NCBI RefSeq assembly: GCF_900167075.1
Contig: NZ_FUWH01000002.1
Location: forward strand, 525,005 to 589,004
DNA length: 64,000 bases
Direction of reading: 5' to 3'
Source: Sediminibacterium ginsengisoli
GTDB lineage: Bacteria > Bacteroidota > Bacteroidia > Chitinophagales > Chitinophagaceae
This document shows positions 52,223-61,870 of the stretch, one piece after another (positions within the stretch are counted from its first letter, which is position 1; each line of letters starts with the position of its first letter). A program made the position numbers and the translations under genes. Below the pieces are notes generated by a model. The model was not told where the DNA came from. It saw only the letters and a list, made by a program, of their open reading frames with translations, and ran no database searches.

Positions 52223-54523
52223 TCATTTCGTCAATATAAACCCGGCTTCTTTCACATCCTTTGAATTGCCTCCGATAAATACCCTGAAAGCGCCCGGCTC
52301 ATAAATCTGTCTCAGGTCGCTTCCGGTAAATTTAAGATCGTTAATACTGATATCAAATGTAACGGTTTTTGTTTCGCCTGCTTTCAGCGTAACTTTCCGG
52401 AATGCTTTCAGTTTTTTTACGGGCTGCGTTACAGATGCATACACATCCCTGATATATAACTGCACCACTTCTTCGCCGTCGTACTTACCTGTGTTGCTTA
52501 CACTGACACTTGCCTTGATCGATTCGGCCGGTTTCATGGAAGTTTTATCAAGACTGATCTCGCTATAATTAAAATTCGTATAGCTTAATCCATAACCGAA
52601 CGGGAATAACGGTTCATTTGATACATCCAGGTAATTGGATCTGAATTTTTGTGCTTCAGCATTCAGATCCTGCTGAGGGCGGCCTGTGTTCTTGTAATTA
52701 TAATAAACAGGTATCTGGCCCACATTACGCGGGAAACTCATCGTTAACTTTCCCGATGGATTGTAATTGCCGAAGAGCAGATCTGCAATGGAGTGGCCCG
52801 CCTCCTGTCCCTGGAACCATACATGCAGTAAAGCATCTGTAAGCCTGTTTTCCTTTTCAATGGTAAGCGGCCTGCCACTCATCAGTACCAGTACCAATGG
52901 TTTTCCCGTTGCTGAAAGCGCAGTGAGCAGTTTCTGCTGACTGGCTGGCAGGCTGATATCGGAACGGCTTGCAGATTCGCCGCTCATTTCAGAAGCTTCG
53001 CCAAGTACCGCCACTATTACGTCGGCCTTGTTCGCTGTTGCTACGGCCTGCGCGATCAGTTGGTCGGGAGATAACGGATCACGATCCACTTTTTCGCCGA
53101 ACACATTTGCTTTCCGCGCCAGCAGGCTGTCGTCTGTAATATTAGCTCCTTTGGAATAAATGATATTTACATTGTTGCCTGCTATTTCTTTCATACCCTG
53201 TAAGACAGGGATGGCCAGTTTTGCATCACCGCTCACAGACCAGGTGCCGGGCATGTTCGACTGGTTATTGGCCAGTGGGCCGATCAGCGCAATGGTGCCG
53301 GATTTTTTCAACGGCAATACCTGGTTGGCATTCTTCAGCAGCACAGCAGAACGAACGCCGTAATTCCTGGCGGCTACTTTTTTTTCTGCACTTAACACTT
53401 CAGCAGCAGCTCTTTCAGCATTACAGAAACGGAAAGGATCGTCAAATAATCCCAGTTTGTATTTGGCTTCGAGTACGCGGCGGCATGCATTGTCGATCTG
53501 TTGTTGTGTTACCAGCCCGGCTTTCAGTGATTGCTTCAGTGTAGTCAGGAAACCTTCGCCAACCATATCCATGTCAACACCGGCTCTGAGTGCCATGGCC
53601 GAAACGGTTTGCAGATCGCCGCTGCCATGGTCTGTCATTTCATTAATGGATGTGTAATCAGTTACCACGAATCCTTTAAAACCCCATTGTTTACGAAGCA
53701 GGTCGGTCAGCAGCCAGGGATTTCCTGATGCGGGAATGCCGTCTATCTCATTGAATGAGGTCATCACGCTGCCCACGCCTGCATCAACGGCAGCTTTATA
53801 AGGTGGCAGGTAATATTCATACATTTTAACGCGGCTCATATCCGTGGTGTTATAATCGCGACCGCCTTCTGCTGCGCCATAAAGTGCAAAATGTTTTACG
53901 CAGGCCATAAGGTTGGATGAAGAAAAATTACCCTGGTAGCCACGCACCATTGACGCAGCAATTCTTGATCCGAGATAAGGATCTTCGCCCGAGCCTTCGG
54001 CAACACGTCCCCAGCGCGGATCGCGCGCTATATCAACCATGGGTGAGAATGCCCAGTTAAGTCCATCTGCTGTTGCTTCCGCTGCCGCGATCCGGGCCGA
54101 TTCTTCAATCAGCAATGTGTCCCAGCTGCAGGAAAGACCAAGCGGGATCGGGAATGTGGTCTTGTAACCATGGATCACATCCGAGCCGAACAGTAAAGGG
54201 ATCTTCAGCCTGCTGCCGGTAACGGCCAGCTGTTGCGCCTGCCGGATCTTTTCAACACCTGTTACACCAAAAAGCCCGCCTACACTGCCTGCCCTGATCT
54301 TGGCTTCCACATCTTTACTTACCACTGCTCCCGTGGCAACACCTCCGCCCGGTGTTAACAGGTTCAGTTGCCCGATCTTTTCTTCAAGCGTCATTTTTGC
54401 CATCAGGTTATTGATATAGGCGGTCATTCCTCCCTGCACGGTTTTGTTCTTCTGCGCATCGCTGTAAGAAACTGTTGTTACAAGTAAAAGAAACAGTACG
54501 GCAAATTTTGAATTGCTGATCAT
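52223..54523 (-). CDS. bglX: glycoside hydrolase family 3 beta-glucosidase
   Basis: 766 residues with a signal peptide (FAVLFLLLVTTVSYSDAQ). The (beta/alpha)8 domain carries KHF at 210-212 and the probable nucleophile Asp289 in GFVVTDYTS. The (alpha/beta)6 domain follows with GEASEMSGESASRSD, which supplies the likely acid/base region, and the C-terminal fibronectin-III-like domain (VSVSNTGKYDGEEVVQLYIRD). It removes beta-linked glucose from oligosaccharide ends in the periplasm. The gene follows the GH144-like gene by 19 bp; together they suggest sophoro-oligosaccharides as substrate, although other beta-glucans remain possible. Confidence 0.92.
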   Translation of the reverse strand: MISNSKFAVLFLLLVTTVSYSDAQKNKTVQGGMTAYINNLMAKMTLEEKIGQLNLLTPGGGVATGAVVSKDVEAKIRAGSVGGLFGVTGVEKIRQAQQLAVTGSRLKIPLLFGSDVIHGYKTTFPIPLGLSCSWDTLLIEESARIAAAEATADGLNWAFSPMVDIARDPRWGRVAEGSGEDPYLGSRIAASMVRGYQGNFSSSNLMACVKHFALYGAAEGGRDYNTTDMSRVKMYEYYLPPYKAAVDAGVGSVMTSFNEIDGIPASGNPWLLTDLLRKQWGFKGFVVTDYTSINEMTDHGSGDLQTVSAMALRAGVDMDMVGEGFLTTLKQSLKAGLVTQQQIDNACRRVLEAKYKLGLFDDPFRFCNAERAAAEVLSAEKKVAARNYGVRSAVLLKNANQVLPLKKSGTIALIGPLANNQSNMPGTWSVSGDAKLAIPVLQGMKEIAGNNVNIIYSKGANITDDSLLARKANVFGEKVDRDPLSPDQLIAQAVATANKADVIVAVLGEASEMSGESASRSDISLPASQQKLLTALSATGKPLVLVLMSGRPLTIEKENRLTDALLHVWFQGQEAGHSIADLLFGNYNPSGKLTMSFPRNVGQIPVYYNYKNTGRPQQDLNAEAQKFRSNYLDVSNEPLFPFGYGLSYTNFNYSEISLDKTSMKPAESIKASVSVSNTGKYDGEEVVQLYIRDVYASVTQPVKKLKAFRKVTLKAGETKTVTFDISINDLKFTGSDLRQIYEPGAFRVFIGGNSKDVKEAGFILTK

Positions 54524-54542
54524 GGTCGTATAAGGTTATGGG

Positions 54543-55892
54543 TTATTTCAGGTAAGGACTTTGAAATCCGAGTTTTTTTAATCCTTGTTGTATTTCATCG
54601 CAGCTCATGAATAGTTTCCATAAAAGACCACTGCGGTAATTTTCCATCATTACTACGGCCGGCCCTTGGTCGATGGCAAGATACCTGCGCGGATACCAGT
54701 TGTCTGTCTCGCTGAACGCATCGTAAAAGCCATACGGACCATATATTTTATCTTTCATGGTCGTATACCAGTGTTTCATGGCCTGCATGCTGTACGTGGC
54801 CGTATAAGGCATGGACGATAGCGCAGCAGTAGGAGAGATGACGCCAAGATCGTGCTGCATGCCCGGTGCATGACCGGAATAACCTTTCACGGAATAACTG
54901 GCTGTCAGGCCCCAGCTGTCGGCACCGTAGCCTTTATATTTTTTAGGGTTTTCCACACACCAGTCGTGGTTGATCAGCGTATGGTTTTTCGCATTCTCCC
55001 AGTAATCAGCATATTGATCTTTCAGTCCGTGCGGATCAAGGCCAAGATAAGAATAATGCGACCAGAACAATGGCCCTCCGTATTCTTTCGCGCCGTTATG
55101 CGAGAGTGTAAGCGTATGGCCGTATTTGGTAGTGGTGTCTTTAATCTTTCCGTTCCTGGCCCAGCCTTCATGATAAACAGCCGCAGGAACATCGTATGTG
55201 GGGGATGCTGCAGCAAGGATGTACATGATGAGGCATTCGTTATAACCTGTTACCGGAAAGTTCATTTCCCACTGGTATTCCGGACTCCAGTGCCAGTACA
55301 GCACGTTCTTGCCATTCCGGTACCAGTTGAAGTCCACTTCACGCCAGAGTGTATCGATGCTTGCAGCAAGTTGCTTCTCGGCGGCATTGCCGTTTTTGAA
55401 ATACTGACGTGCGCAAAGCAGGCCTTCCAGCAGGAAAGAGCTCTCAACGAGATCGCCGCCGTTGTCTTTTTTGCTGAATGGTTTCACTTTGCCTGTTTCG
55501 CCATCGAGCCAGTGGGGCCATGCGCCGTGAAAACGATCTGCGCGTTTCAGAAAAGCGACAATACGCTGCATCCGTTCGAACGCCTGCGATCGGGTAATAA
55601 AATTTCTTTCAACACCCGCAAGAATGGCCATGATGCCAAATCCGCCGCCACCGGTTGTTACAATATGTTTATCCTGCTGCGGGTAAACACCATCCACATG
55701 AAAACGCTCTCTTGCCAGCCCGCTGTTGGGTTCGGCACCCTCCCAGAAGTAATTGAAAGTAGTGCGCTGTACAGCTGTGTAGATGCTATCGTCTGTAACA
55801 GCTCCGTATGTTGCATTGCTGCTGGAATGCGGGTAACGGTTACATGCGAACAACAACAGCAAGCCGGCAAGAAAGAACGTTTTTTTACTCAT
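54543..55892 (-). CDS. glycoamylase-domain lipoprotein, GH144-like (predicted endo-beta-1,2-glucanase)
   Basis: 449 residues with a lipoprotein signal (MSKKTFFLAGLLLLFAC, Cys17). The (alpha/alpha)6 catalytic domain belongs to the glycoamylase (PF10091) type: TTFNYFWEGAEPNSGLARER, GGGGFGIMAI, HGAWPHWLDGETGK, DNGGDLVESSFLLEGLL, and the closing VVMMENYRSGLLWKLFM. Conserved acidic residues in the probable active site include Asp143, Glu150 and Glu219 (VTGYNEC). GH144 was defined on a Chitinophaga pinensis endo-beta-1,2-glucanase with this domain, so the same activity is inferred. The lipid anchor suggests a surface or outer-membrane location. Confidence 0.8.
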   Translation of the reverse strand: MSKKTFFLAGLLLLFACNRYPHSSSNATYGAVTDDSIYTAVQRTTFNYFWEGAEPNSGLARERFHVDGVYPQQDKHIVTTGGGGFGIMAILAGVERNFITRSQAFERMQRIVAFLKRADRFHGAWPHWLDGETGKVKPFSKKDNGGDLVESSFLLEGLLCARQYFKNGNAAEKQLAASIDTLWREVDFNWYRNGKNVLYWHWSPEYQWEMNFPVTGYNECLIMYILAAASPTYDVPAAVYHEGWARNGKIKDTTTKYGHTLTLSHNGAKEYGGPLFWSHYSYLGLDPHGLKDQYADYWENAKNHTLINHDWCVENPKKYKGYGADSWGLTASYSVKGYSGHAPGMQHDLGVISPTAALSSMPYTATYSMQAMKHWYTTMKDKIYGPYGFYDAFSETDNWYPRRYLAIDQGPAVVMMENYRSGLLWKLFMSCDEIQQGLKKLGFQSPYLK

Positions 55893-55912
55893 ATGATGAT
55901 GATATGGACGTT

Positions 55913-56824
55913 TTATTTTTTAGCAACACCGAGATTGTATAATGCTTTGATATGCGCGTCGGGCAAACAGATATTGTATACCCGGATCTCATCGATCCTG
56001 CCGGTCATGGGAGCAAAGCTTACATCGGTACTTACTTCCTTGCCGGGAATACCGTTGTAATTGGAACCGATGATCACTTCACTCGGCTCGAACGACTTAA
56101 AGAAATTGCTGCCGCGATTCTGGTAAGCAGTTGTGCCTACCTTAACACCATCGGCCCAGATCTGCAGATTATTTGCAACGCCGTCGTAGGTGATCACGAG
56201 ATGCGTCCATTTGTCGAGCCCGATCTTCGGAGATTTATACGTGTCGCTGCTGGTAGCTGTATTCAGGTTATCCTGTGTACCGCCATTGGCTGCGGTAAAC
56301 GTGGGATGAATGGTAAGGTTATTCAGATCCGTTGCCGGTTTGGTATTGGTCTCCAGCACAAAATTGATATTGCCATTGAAAACACCCGGCCTTGCCAGCT
56401 GAAATACCATCGTCTTTTTAGAACCGTTGTTAAGGATCTGCACCCAGCTGCTCACCGTGAAGCTTTTGAGGCTGTCGGTTTTGAATTTCTGGAACTGTGT
56501 GGAATAATACACATAACCTGCGTTCAGGCTCAGAGCCTGGCCACGTACACCGCCATCCACAATGGCGTCATTGGCAGAAGCAGTGGGAGCGGTGTTACTG
56601 AATTTTTCCGTTTTATTGCCATCGAAGCTCCAGTAGGCCACCAGGTTTTTCGGATAGATCTCTTCCGAACTGTTATAACCATCGATCTTGCCCGCATAAT
56701 CTCCGGCGGATACCGAAGGAAGATTGTTCGGGTTGCCATCTTTTTTACAGGAGGTGAACATGCACGCAGCAATAATTGCCATGCCGCAGATGTTCAATGA
56801 CGTATGAGTTGATATGATTTTCAT
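55913..56824 (-). CDS. LamG/concanavalin-A-like surface lipoprotein (probable glycan-binding protein)
   Basis: 303 residues. The lipobox is in IAACMFTSC. An N-terminal unstructured linker (NLPSVSAGDYAGKIDGYN) leads to a single LamG-type jelly roll: LVAYWSFDGNKTEKFSNT, VSSWVQILNNGSKKTMVFQL, WTHLVITYDGVANNLQIWADG, and MTGRIDEIRVYNICLPD. It lies between SusD and the GH144-like enzyme, the usual slot for a surface glycan-binding protein. No catalytic residues are evident. Confidence 0.8.
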   Translation of the reverse strand: MKIISTHTSLNICGMAIIAACMFTSCKKDGNPNNLPSVSAGDYAGKIDGYNSSEEIYPKNLVAYWSFDGNKTEKFSNTAPTASANDAIVDGGVRGQALSLNAGYVYYSTQFQKFKTDSLKSFTVSSWVQILNNGSKKTMVFQLARPGVFNGNINFVLETNTKPATDLNNLTIHPTFTAANGGTQDNLNTATSSDTYKSPKIGLDKWTHLVITYDGVANNLQIWADGVKVGTTAYQNRGSNFFKSFEPSEVIIGSNYNGIPGKEVSTDVSFAPMTGRIDEIRVYNICLPDAHIKALYNLGVAKK

Positions 56825-56846
56825 TTTTTTGGGTTTATGTCGTCAG

Positions 56847-58370
56847 TTAATAACCTGGATTTTGCGTAAGCACGCCTTTGCTGAGGTCGATCTGCGTTTG
56901 GGGGATGGGTAAAAGGTTATCCCGGCCATTGTTGAAATTGGTTTTACCTGCTGCCTGTAAAGTGGCGGCCGCAATGCCCCAGCGTACGAGGTCGAAGAAG
57001 CGATCGTGTTCCATGGCCAGTTCTATCCTTCTTTCTTTCCTGATCGCATCCCGGAGCAGGTTCGGATCGGTAGTGGTCACCTTTGGCAATATGGTATTAT
57101 TAGTGCCTCTTGCCCTCGCTCTTACCAGTTCCAGTTTGTCAATCGCCGCCTGTGTATTGCCGGATTCATTGGCTGCTTCAGCATACATCAGTACCACATC
57201 TGCATAGCGCAAAATGCGTATGTTCATCCAGTAACTGTAACGGCTGCCTACCGAATTCCGTATGGCCAGACTGCTGTATACTTTATGGTTATAACGTGGG
57301 TTAGGCAGACCACTTGGTACAGCTTCACCATAAACAGTGGTACCGCCTGAATAAAGGATTGTTCTGTCTTTACGCGGATCGCCTGTTTCATATGCTGCTT
57401 CGAGGTAAGTAGACGGATCATTCCAGCCCCAGCCGAGATCCCATACCCCTGTTCCCCGTACACCCTGGATACTGGCATACTGGATGCCGTAGGCTGTAGG
57501 GAAAGTGGCATCGGCAGTTCCCTGCACTTCAAAAACCGATTCCCTGCTGTTCTCTCCGTCTTCGCCAAAGATCTTTGTGTACGGTGTTGACAGATCATAC
57601 TGGCCGGAAGTGATCACGAGGTTGGCTGTTGTCATGGCTGCTGCCCATTTCTGCTGGGTCAGGTATACTTTGGCAAGCATTCCGTTCGCCGCGCCGCTTG
57701 TTATGCGTCCTACAAATTTCGGATCCCAGGCCGGAGGCAGATTTGCGGCTGCAAACTGGAGATCTTTCTCTATAAAATCGTAAATCACTGCCGCGCTGCT
57801 TTGAGGGATATTGCTTTGGGCTACGGCATCCGCATATATTTTATCTACAAGCGGTACCCTTCCGAATGACCGCACCAGCATAAAATAAGCATAACCCCTG
57901 ATAAAGCGCGCTTCCGCTTCCGACTGCGCCTTGATGGCCGGTGTTGCATCAATAGCGCTGTTGTTTGCGATCTGGTCCAGCGCAATATTGCATTTGCTGA
58001 TGAGATTGTAATAACCTGTCCACAACGCATTCGCAAGACCATTGCTTGGTGTTACAGGGAAATTGTCCATGCCCTGTGCATCTGCCCCGCCGTCTGAAGG
58101 TGTACTTCCTTTATCGGCATCATCGCTGCGGATGCTTGTTACGGCTACAAAAGGCGTTACATGAACATTATAATCCCGCAGGCTGGCATAGGCTGCAAAC
58201 AGGTACTGGTCATAAGGTCCCGACCCGCCCGGGAAGGGATAATTATCTGTTGTATATCTGCCCTGTGGTTCACTGTCGAGAAAATTCTTTTTACATCCGG
58301 TCAGACCAAAAGCTGCCAGCATTGCGATGAAGATCACAAACCTGGTGCGGATGTTATTAACTGATTTCAT
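56847..58370 (-). CDS. SusD/RagB-family nutrient-binding lipoprotein
   Basis: 507 residues. The lipoprotein signal is FIAMLAAFGLTGC. The mature chain begins KKNFLDSEPQGRYTTDNYP, as in RagB/SusD proteins. TPR-like helices follow (EARFIRGYAYFMLVRSFGRVPLVDK), and the C-terminal IRKERRIELAMEHDRFFDLVRWG and LLPIPQTQIDLS blocks are diagnostic. It should form the lid of the SusC transporter encoded 23 bp upstream. Confidence 0.94.
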   Translation of the reverse strand: MKSVNNIRTRFVIFIAMLAAFGLTGCKKNFLDSEPQGRYTTDNYPFPGGSGPYDQYLFAAYASLRDYNVHVTPFVAVTSIRSDDADKGSTPSDGGADAQGMDNFPVTPSNGLANALWTGYYNLISKCNIALDQIANNSAIDATPAIKAQSEAEARFIRGYAYFMLVRSFGRVPLVDKIYADAVAQSNIPQSSAAVIYDFIEKDLQFAAANLPPAWDPKFVGRITSGAANGMLAKVYLTQQKWAAAMTTANLVITSGQYDLSTPYTKIFGEDGENSRESVFEVQGTADATFPTAYGIQYASIQGVRGTGVWDLGWGWNDPSTYLEAAYETGDPRKDRTILYSGGTTVYGEAVPSGLPNPRYNHKVYSSLAIRNSVGSRYSYWMNIRILRYADVVLMYAEAANESGNTQAAIDKLELVRARARGTNNTILPKVTTTDPNLLRDAIRKERRIELAMEHDRFFDLVRWGIAAATLQAAGKTNFNNGRDNLLPIPQTQIDLSKGVLTQNPGY

Positions 58371-58393
58371 ATCGTGTCATTTAATGAGTGTGG

Positions 58394-61300
58394 TTAAAAT
58401 GTCAGGTTAAGACCAAAGGAATAAATAGCCGGTATCGGGTAAGTGCCGTTGTCTGCACCACTAGCTATAGGACTGCCCAGTCCTGCTTCCGGCGTATAGC
58501 CCGTAGTTCTGCTGAATGTATGCAGGTTCTGCGCACTCAGGTAAAGCCTCAGTTGCTGTACACCGATATTTGAAAGCGCTTTGGCACCGAATGTATAACC
58601 GAGCTGCACCGTACGGATCCTGAAATAATCACCCGGTTCGAGATAATAATTGCTGAACAGGAAATTGTTGGCGCGTGTATTGTCCAGGATCGGTTCTACA
58701 TTGGATGTGCCCGGACCTGTCCATGCATTGAGCCTGTTGGTCTCATAGTTCAGTGTTGCGAAAGTGGCAGTGCGTCTCTGTGTATAAACTTTGTTGCCCG
58801 CAACACCCTGGCCTTCCAGTGAAGCATCAAACTGTTTGTAGGAAAGCCCGATGTTGACGCCGAAATTGAATTTAGGGAAAGGCGTTCCGAGGTAGGTCCT
58901 GTCGGCAGGTGTAATGGCTCCGTCGCCATCCACATCTGCATAGGCAATATCTCCGGGCAGAGAGTTGGCCATATGCGGTACTTTGTCGAGGTCGGCAGTT
59001 GACTGATAAACACCGACCTGTCTGTAACCATAGAAATATCCGATCGACTGACCTGTTTCTGTTTTATTGGCGCCATTATTTCCGATCAGCTGGAATGTGA
59101 TGTTGTTGCCGATCGATTCAACATTATTCTTGTTATAGCTGAAGTTGGCGGTGATATTATAATTGAGGTCCTTGCCGATCTTGTCGCGCCAGCCCAGGCT
59201 TACTTCAAGACCTTTGTTGCTGATATTGCCAAGGTTGGTGTAGTAGCTGTAACTACCCGCAGATCCGGGAAGCGTGATGAATGTAAGGATGTCTTTTGTG
59301 GTTCTGTTATAATAGTTGATATCTGCATTCAGCCTGTTGTTCAGCATGCGGAACTCGAGTCCGATATCTGTACCGTTCACCACTTCCCAGTGCAGGTTCG
59401 GATCAGGTACATAAGCAGGTGTAACGGATGAGTATACATTATTGCCGAATACACCGATGCTGGACGTATTCAGTACGGGCAGATAAAGACTGCTGCCGGT
59501 ACCCATGGCGTTACCTACCTGGCCCCAGGCTGCACGGATCTTGAAGAAGTCGAAAAGTTTAATATTCTTTGCAAAAGTCTCTTCCGTTACTACCCAGCCA
59601 GCGCCAACGCTGCTGAAATTACCCCAGCGTTTGTCCGGTGCAAATTTGGAAGTGCCGTCTCTACGGAAAGTCAGATTGAGCAGGTATTTGTTTTTGAAAG
59701 CATAACTGGCGCGGCCCAGGAAAGACATATACGAATCTTCTCCGCCACCGCCACCGAAAGTGCCGGGATTGGATGCATTGGCAATACCCAGGTACCAGAA
59801 TGCAGGATCGTTGGGAATGTTCAGCAAAGTGTCGCGGCGGTTACCGGTTATATTGGTGCTTGCGCTGTATAAAGTGGTAAAACCTGCCAGTAATGTGAGC
59901 CTGTGATCATTGCTGATGGTTTTGTCAAAAGTCAGTGTGTGATCCTGCTGGTATTTACGGAACTCAGCCTGTGTTTGCGTTACGCTGGTTCTGGCCGCCT
60001 GATCGTAAGTTGTATTGGTAGGGATCGTTCCTTCGCCCAGGTTTACGAAACTGAACGGCAGCGGCGTATAGCTTCTCGAGTTGTTGAACCCGAGGTCTGT
60101 ATAAACGGAAGATTTAAAAGTGAAATTGCTCAGGAATTTCACTTCTGCAAAAAGGCTGCCCACAATGCGGTAACCTTTGTTGATGGAAGTTTTATTGTTC
60201 CTGTTCAACGCTGCCACAGGATTGCCAACCTGCGCACGCTGAAAGGATGGCATACTGTAATAGGTTTTTGCATCAATTTGTATGGGAACGATCGGCGCTG
60301 CCCATAGCGCATTATTGAGATCAGCTCCGGGTGCCTGCTGTATCCAGTGAAAGCCGGTAAGATCGCCACCTACGCGGATATTTTTATTGAGTCTGATCTC
60401 TTCATTCAGGCGCACAATATATTTCTGGTAATTGTCGTATTTCAGTACACCGTCCTGGTTATTGTAGCCGATGTTCAGCAGGGTAGTACTTTTATCGCTG
60501 CTGTTGGAGATGTTCAGGCTGTGACTGGTCAATACCGCATCGCGAAGTATAAGGCTCTGCCAGTCTGTGTTTGCTGTGTAGTTGGTATAATCGAAAGGCT
60601 GTGCATTCAGATTGGCGAGCTGTGCATTGTATAATTTTTTGAAACCGGCCGCATCTGTCACATCGATCTTATTGGTTACATGCTGTATGCCAACCGAACT
60701 TTGCAATGAAACACGTGTTTTACCTTTTGCAGCCCTTTTGGTGGTTACGATGATCACACCGTTACCGCCAAGCAAACCGAAAATAGCAATAGATGACGGA
60801 TCGCGCAGCACTTCCATGCTTTCAATATCGGCAGGGTTGAGATAATCGATATTGGTCTGGAAAATTCCGTCAACTACAAATAAAGGATCGGAGTTGTTGG
60901 TGCTGTTTACCCCGCGGATCCGTACAGTTGGTGAAGAACCGGCACGTCCGCTGTTGATAACGGTAAGCCCTGCTACCTTACCCTGTAATGAGGCAACAGG
61001 ATTGGTGGCAGGCATACGGGCAAGATCGTCGCCTTTTACAGTAGTGATGGAACCCGTAAGGTCACGCTTGCGTTGTGCACCATAACCGATCACCACGATC
61101 TGCTCGAGCGGCGCGTTCACAGCAGTAAGCGAGGCATTGATACTGGTTTTGCCGTTTACCGGAAGCTCAAGCGTATTATAACCAACATAAGAAAATATCA
61201 GTGTGGCATTGTCCGGAACATTTCTGAGTTCCCATTCACCGGAAGCATTGGTGGTGGTACCATTGTTAGAACCCTTTACCAGCACACCGGCACCTTCAAC

Positions 61301-61747
61301 CGGATTTCCTTTTTCATCCGTCACCTTGCCTTTTACCGTTAACGGCGGAAGCGGAGGCGGTATCGGTGCTGACGGTGCAGGACTACTTTCCCTTTCCGTT
61401 ACAATGATCGTTTTGTCTGCGATCTTATAGGCGACCGGTTGTCCGCTGAAACAGGCATCGAGTACATTTGTTAAAGGCTGATTTTTTACGGCCAGGCTCA
61501 CATTACCGGCCTGCCTGATCAGTCTGGTCTCAAAAAAGAAATCATAGCCAGTCTGCTTTTTTACTTTTCTCAGTACACTTTCCAGGGAAGCGTTTTTGAC
61601 AGATAGCGTAACAGACTGGGAGAAACTGCCTGCGCTTACCTGCAGGCATACGCTCAGCATTACAATGATCATTCTCATCATGAGCATTTTTTTCGGTTTA
61701 GTGAAAGCCGGTAATGGTCCGGCTTTGCGGGGAATGGTCAATTCCAT
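58394..61747 (-). CDS. SusC-family TonB-dependent transporter with STN signalling domain
   Basis: 1117 residues. An N-terminal signal follows a short basic leader typical of Chitinophaga SusC proteins (MELTIPRKAGPLPAFTKPKK). The STN domain is at about 50-115 (VTLSVKNASLESVLRKVKKQ; NVLDACFSGQPVAYKI). A carboxypeptidase-D-like domain follows (VKGKVTDEKGNPVEGAGVLV), then the plug (VIGYGAQRKRDLTGSI; IRGVNSTNNSDPLFVVDGI) and the beta-barrel ending in LNLTF. The STN domain is the part that contacts a FecR-type anti-sigma factor, which is encoded immediately upstream. It imports the cargo bound by the SusD partner. Confidence 0.95.
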   Translation of the reverse strand: MELTIPRKAGPLPAFTKPKKMLMMRMIIVMLSVCLQVSAGSFSQSVTLSVKNASLESVLRKVKKQTGYDFFFETRLIRQAGNVSLAVKNQPLTNVLDACFSGQPVAYKIADKTIIVTERESSPAPSAPIPPPLPPLTVKGKVTDEKGNPVEGAGVLVKGSNNGTTTNASGEWELRNVPDNATLIFSYVGYNTLELPVNGKTSINASLTAVNAPLEQIVVIGYGAQRKRDLTGSITTVKGDDLARMPATNPVASLQGKVAGLTVINSGRAGSSPTVRIRGVNSTNNSDPLFVVDGIFQTNIDYLNPADIESMEVLRDPSSIAIFGLLGGNGVIIVTTKRAAKGKTRVSLQSSVGIQHVTNKIDVTDAAGFKKLYNAQLANLNAQPFDYTNYTANTDWQSLILRDAVLTSHSLNISNSSDKSTTLLNIGYNNQDGVLKYDNYQKYIVRLNEEIRLNKNIRVGGDLTGFHWIQQAPGADLNNALWAAPIVPIQIDAKTYYSMPSFQRAQVGNPVAALNRNNKTSINKGYRIVGSLFAEVKFLSNFTFKSSVYTDLGFNNSRSYTPLPFSFVNLGEGTIPTNTTYDQAARTSVTQTQAEFRKYQQDHTLTFDKTISNDHRLTLLAGFTTLYSASTNITGNRRDTLLNIPNDPAFWYLGIANASNPGTFGGGGGEDSYMSFLGRASYAFKNKYLLNLTFRRDGTSKFAPDKRWGNFSSVGAGWVVTEETFAKNIKLFDFFKIRAAWGQVGNAMGTGSSLYLPVLNTSSIGVFGNNVYSSVTPAYVPDPNLHWEVVNGTDIGLEFRMLNNRLNADINYYNRTTKDILTFITLPGSAGSYSYYTNLGNISNKGLEVSLGWRDKIGKDLNYNITANFSYNKNNVESIGNNITFQLIGNNGANKTETGQSIGYFYGYRQVGVYQSTADLDKVPHMANSLPGDIAYADVDGDGAITPADRTYLGTPFPKFNFGVNIGLSYKQFDASLEGQGVAGNKVYTQRRTATFATLNYETNRLNAWTGPGTSNVEPILDNTRANNFLFSNYYLEPGDYFRIRTVQLGYTFGAKALSNIGVQQLRLYLSAQNLHTFSRTTGYTPEAGLGSPIASGADNGTYPIPAIYSFGLNLTF

Positions 61748-61870
61748 AGTTTTGTTTTGTTGGGTTTGAAGATTCGTATGATCGTAGTTGGTTTTACTGC
61801 TTCGATACCCGGCATTCAGGCCGGAGGTGTTGGCGCACTTCCGGTTCTTTCCGGTACCATCGCAATTATT

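Noticed and set aside
54852..56060. 402-codon open frame on the plus strand
   Set aside because: It is exactly antisense to the GH144-like and LamG genes, which have signal peptides and family motifs. Its translation has no recognisable domain and follows the codon bias of the opposite strand.
55952..56800. 282-codon open frame on the plus strand
   Set aside because: Antisense shadow of the LamG lipoprotein gene; no motifs.
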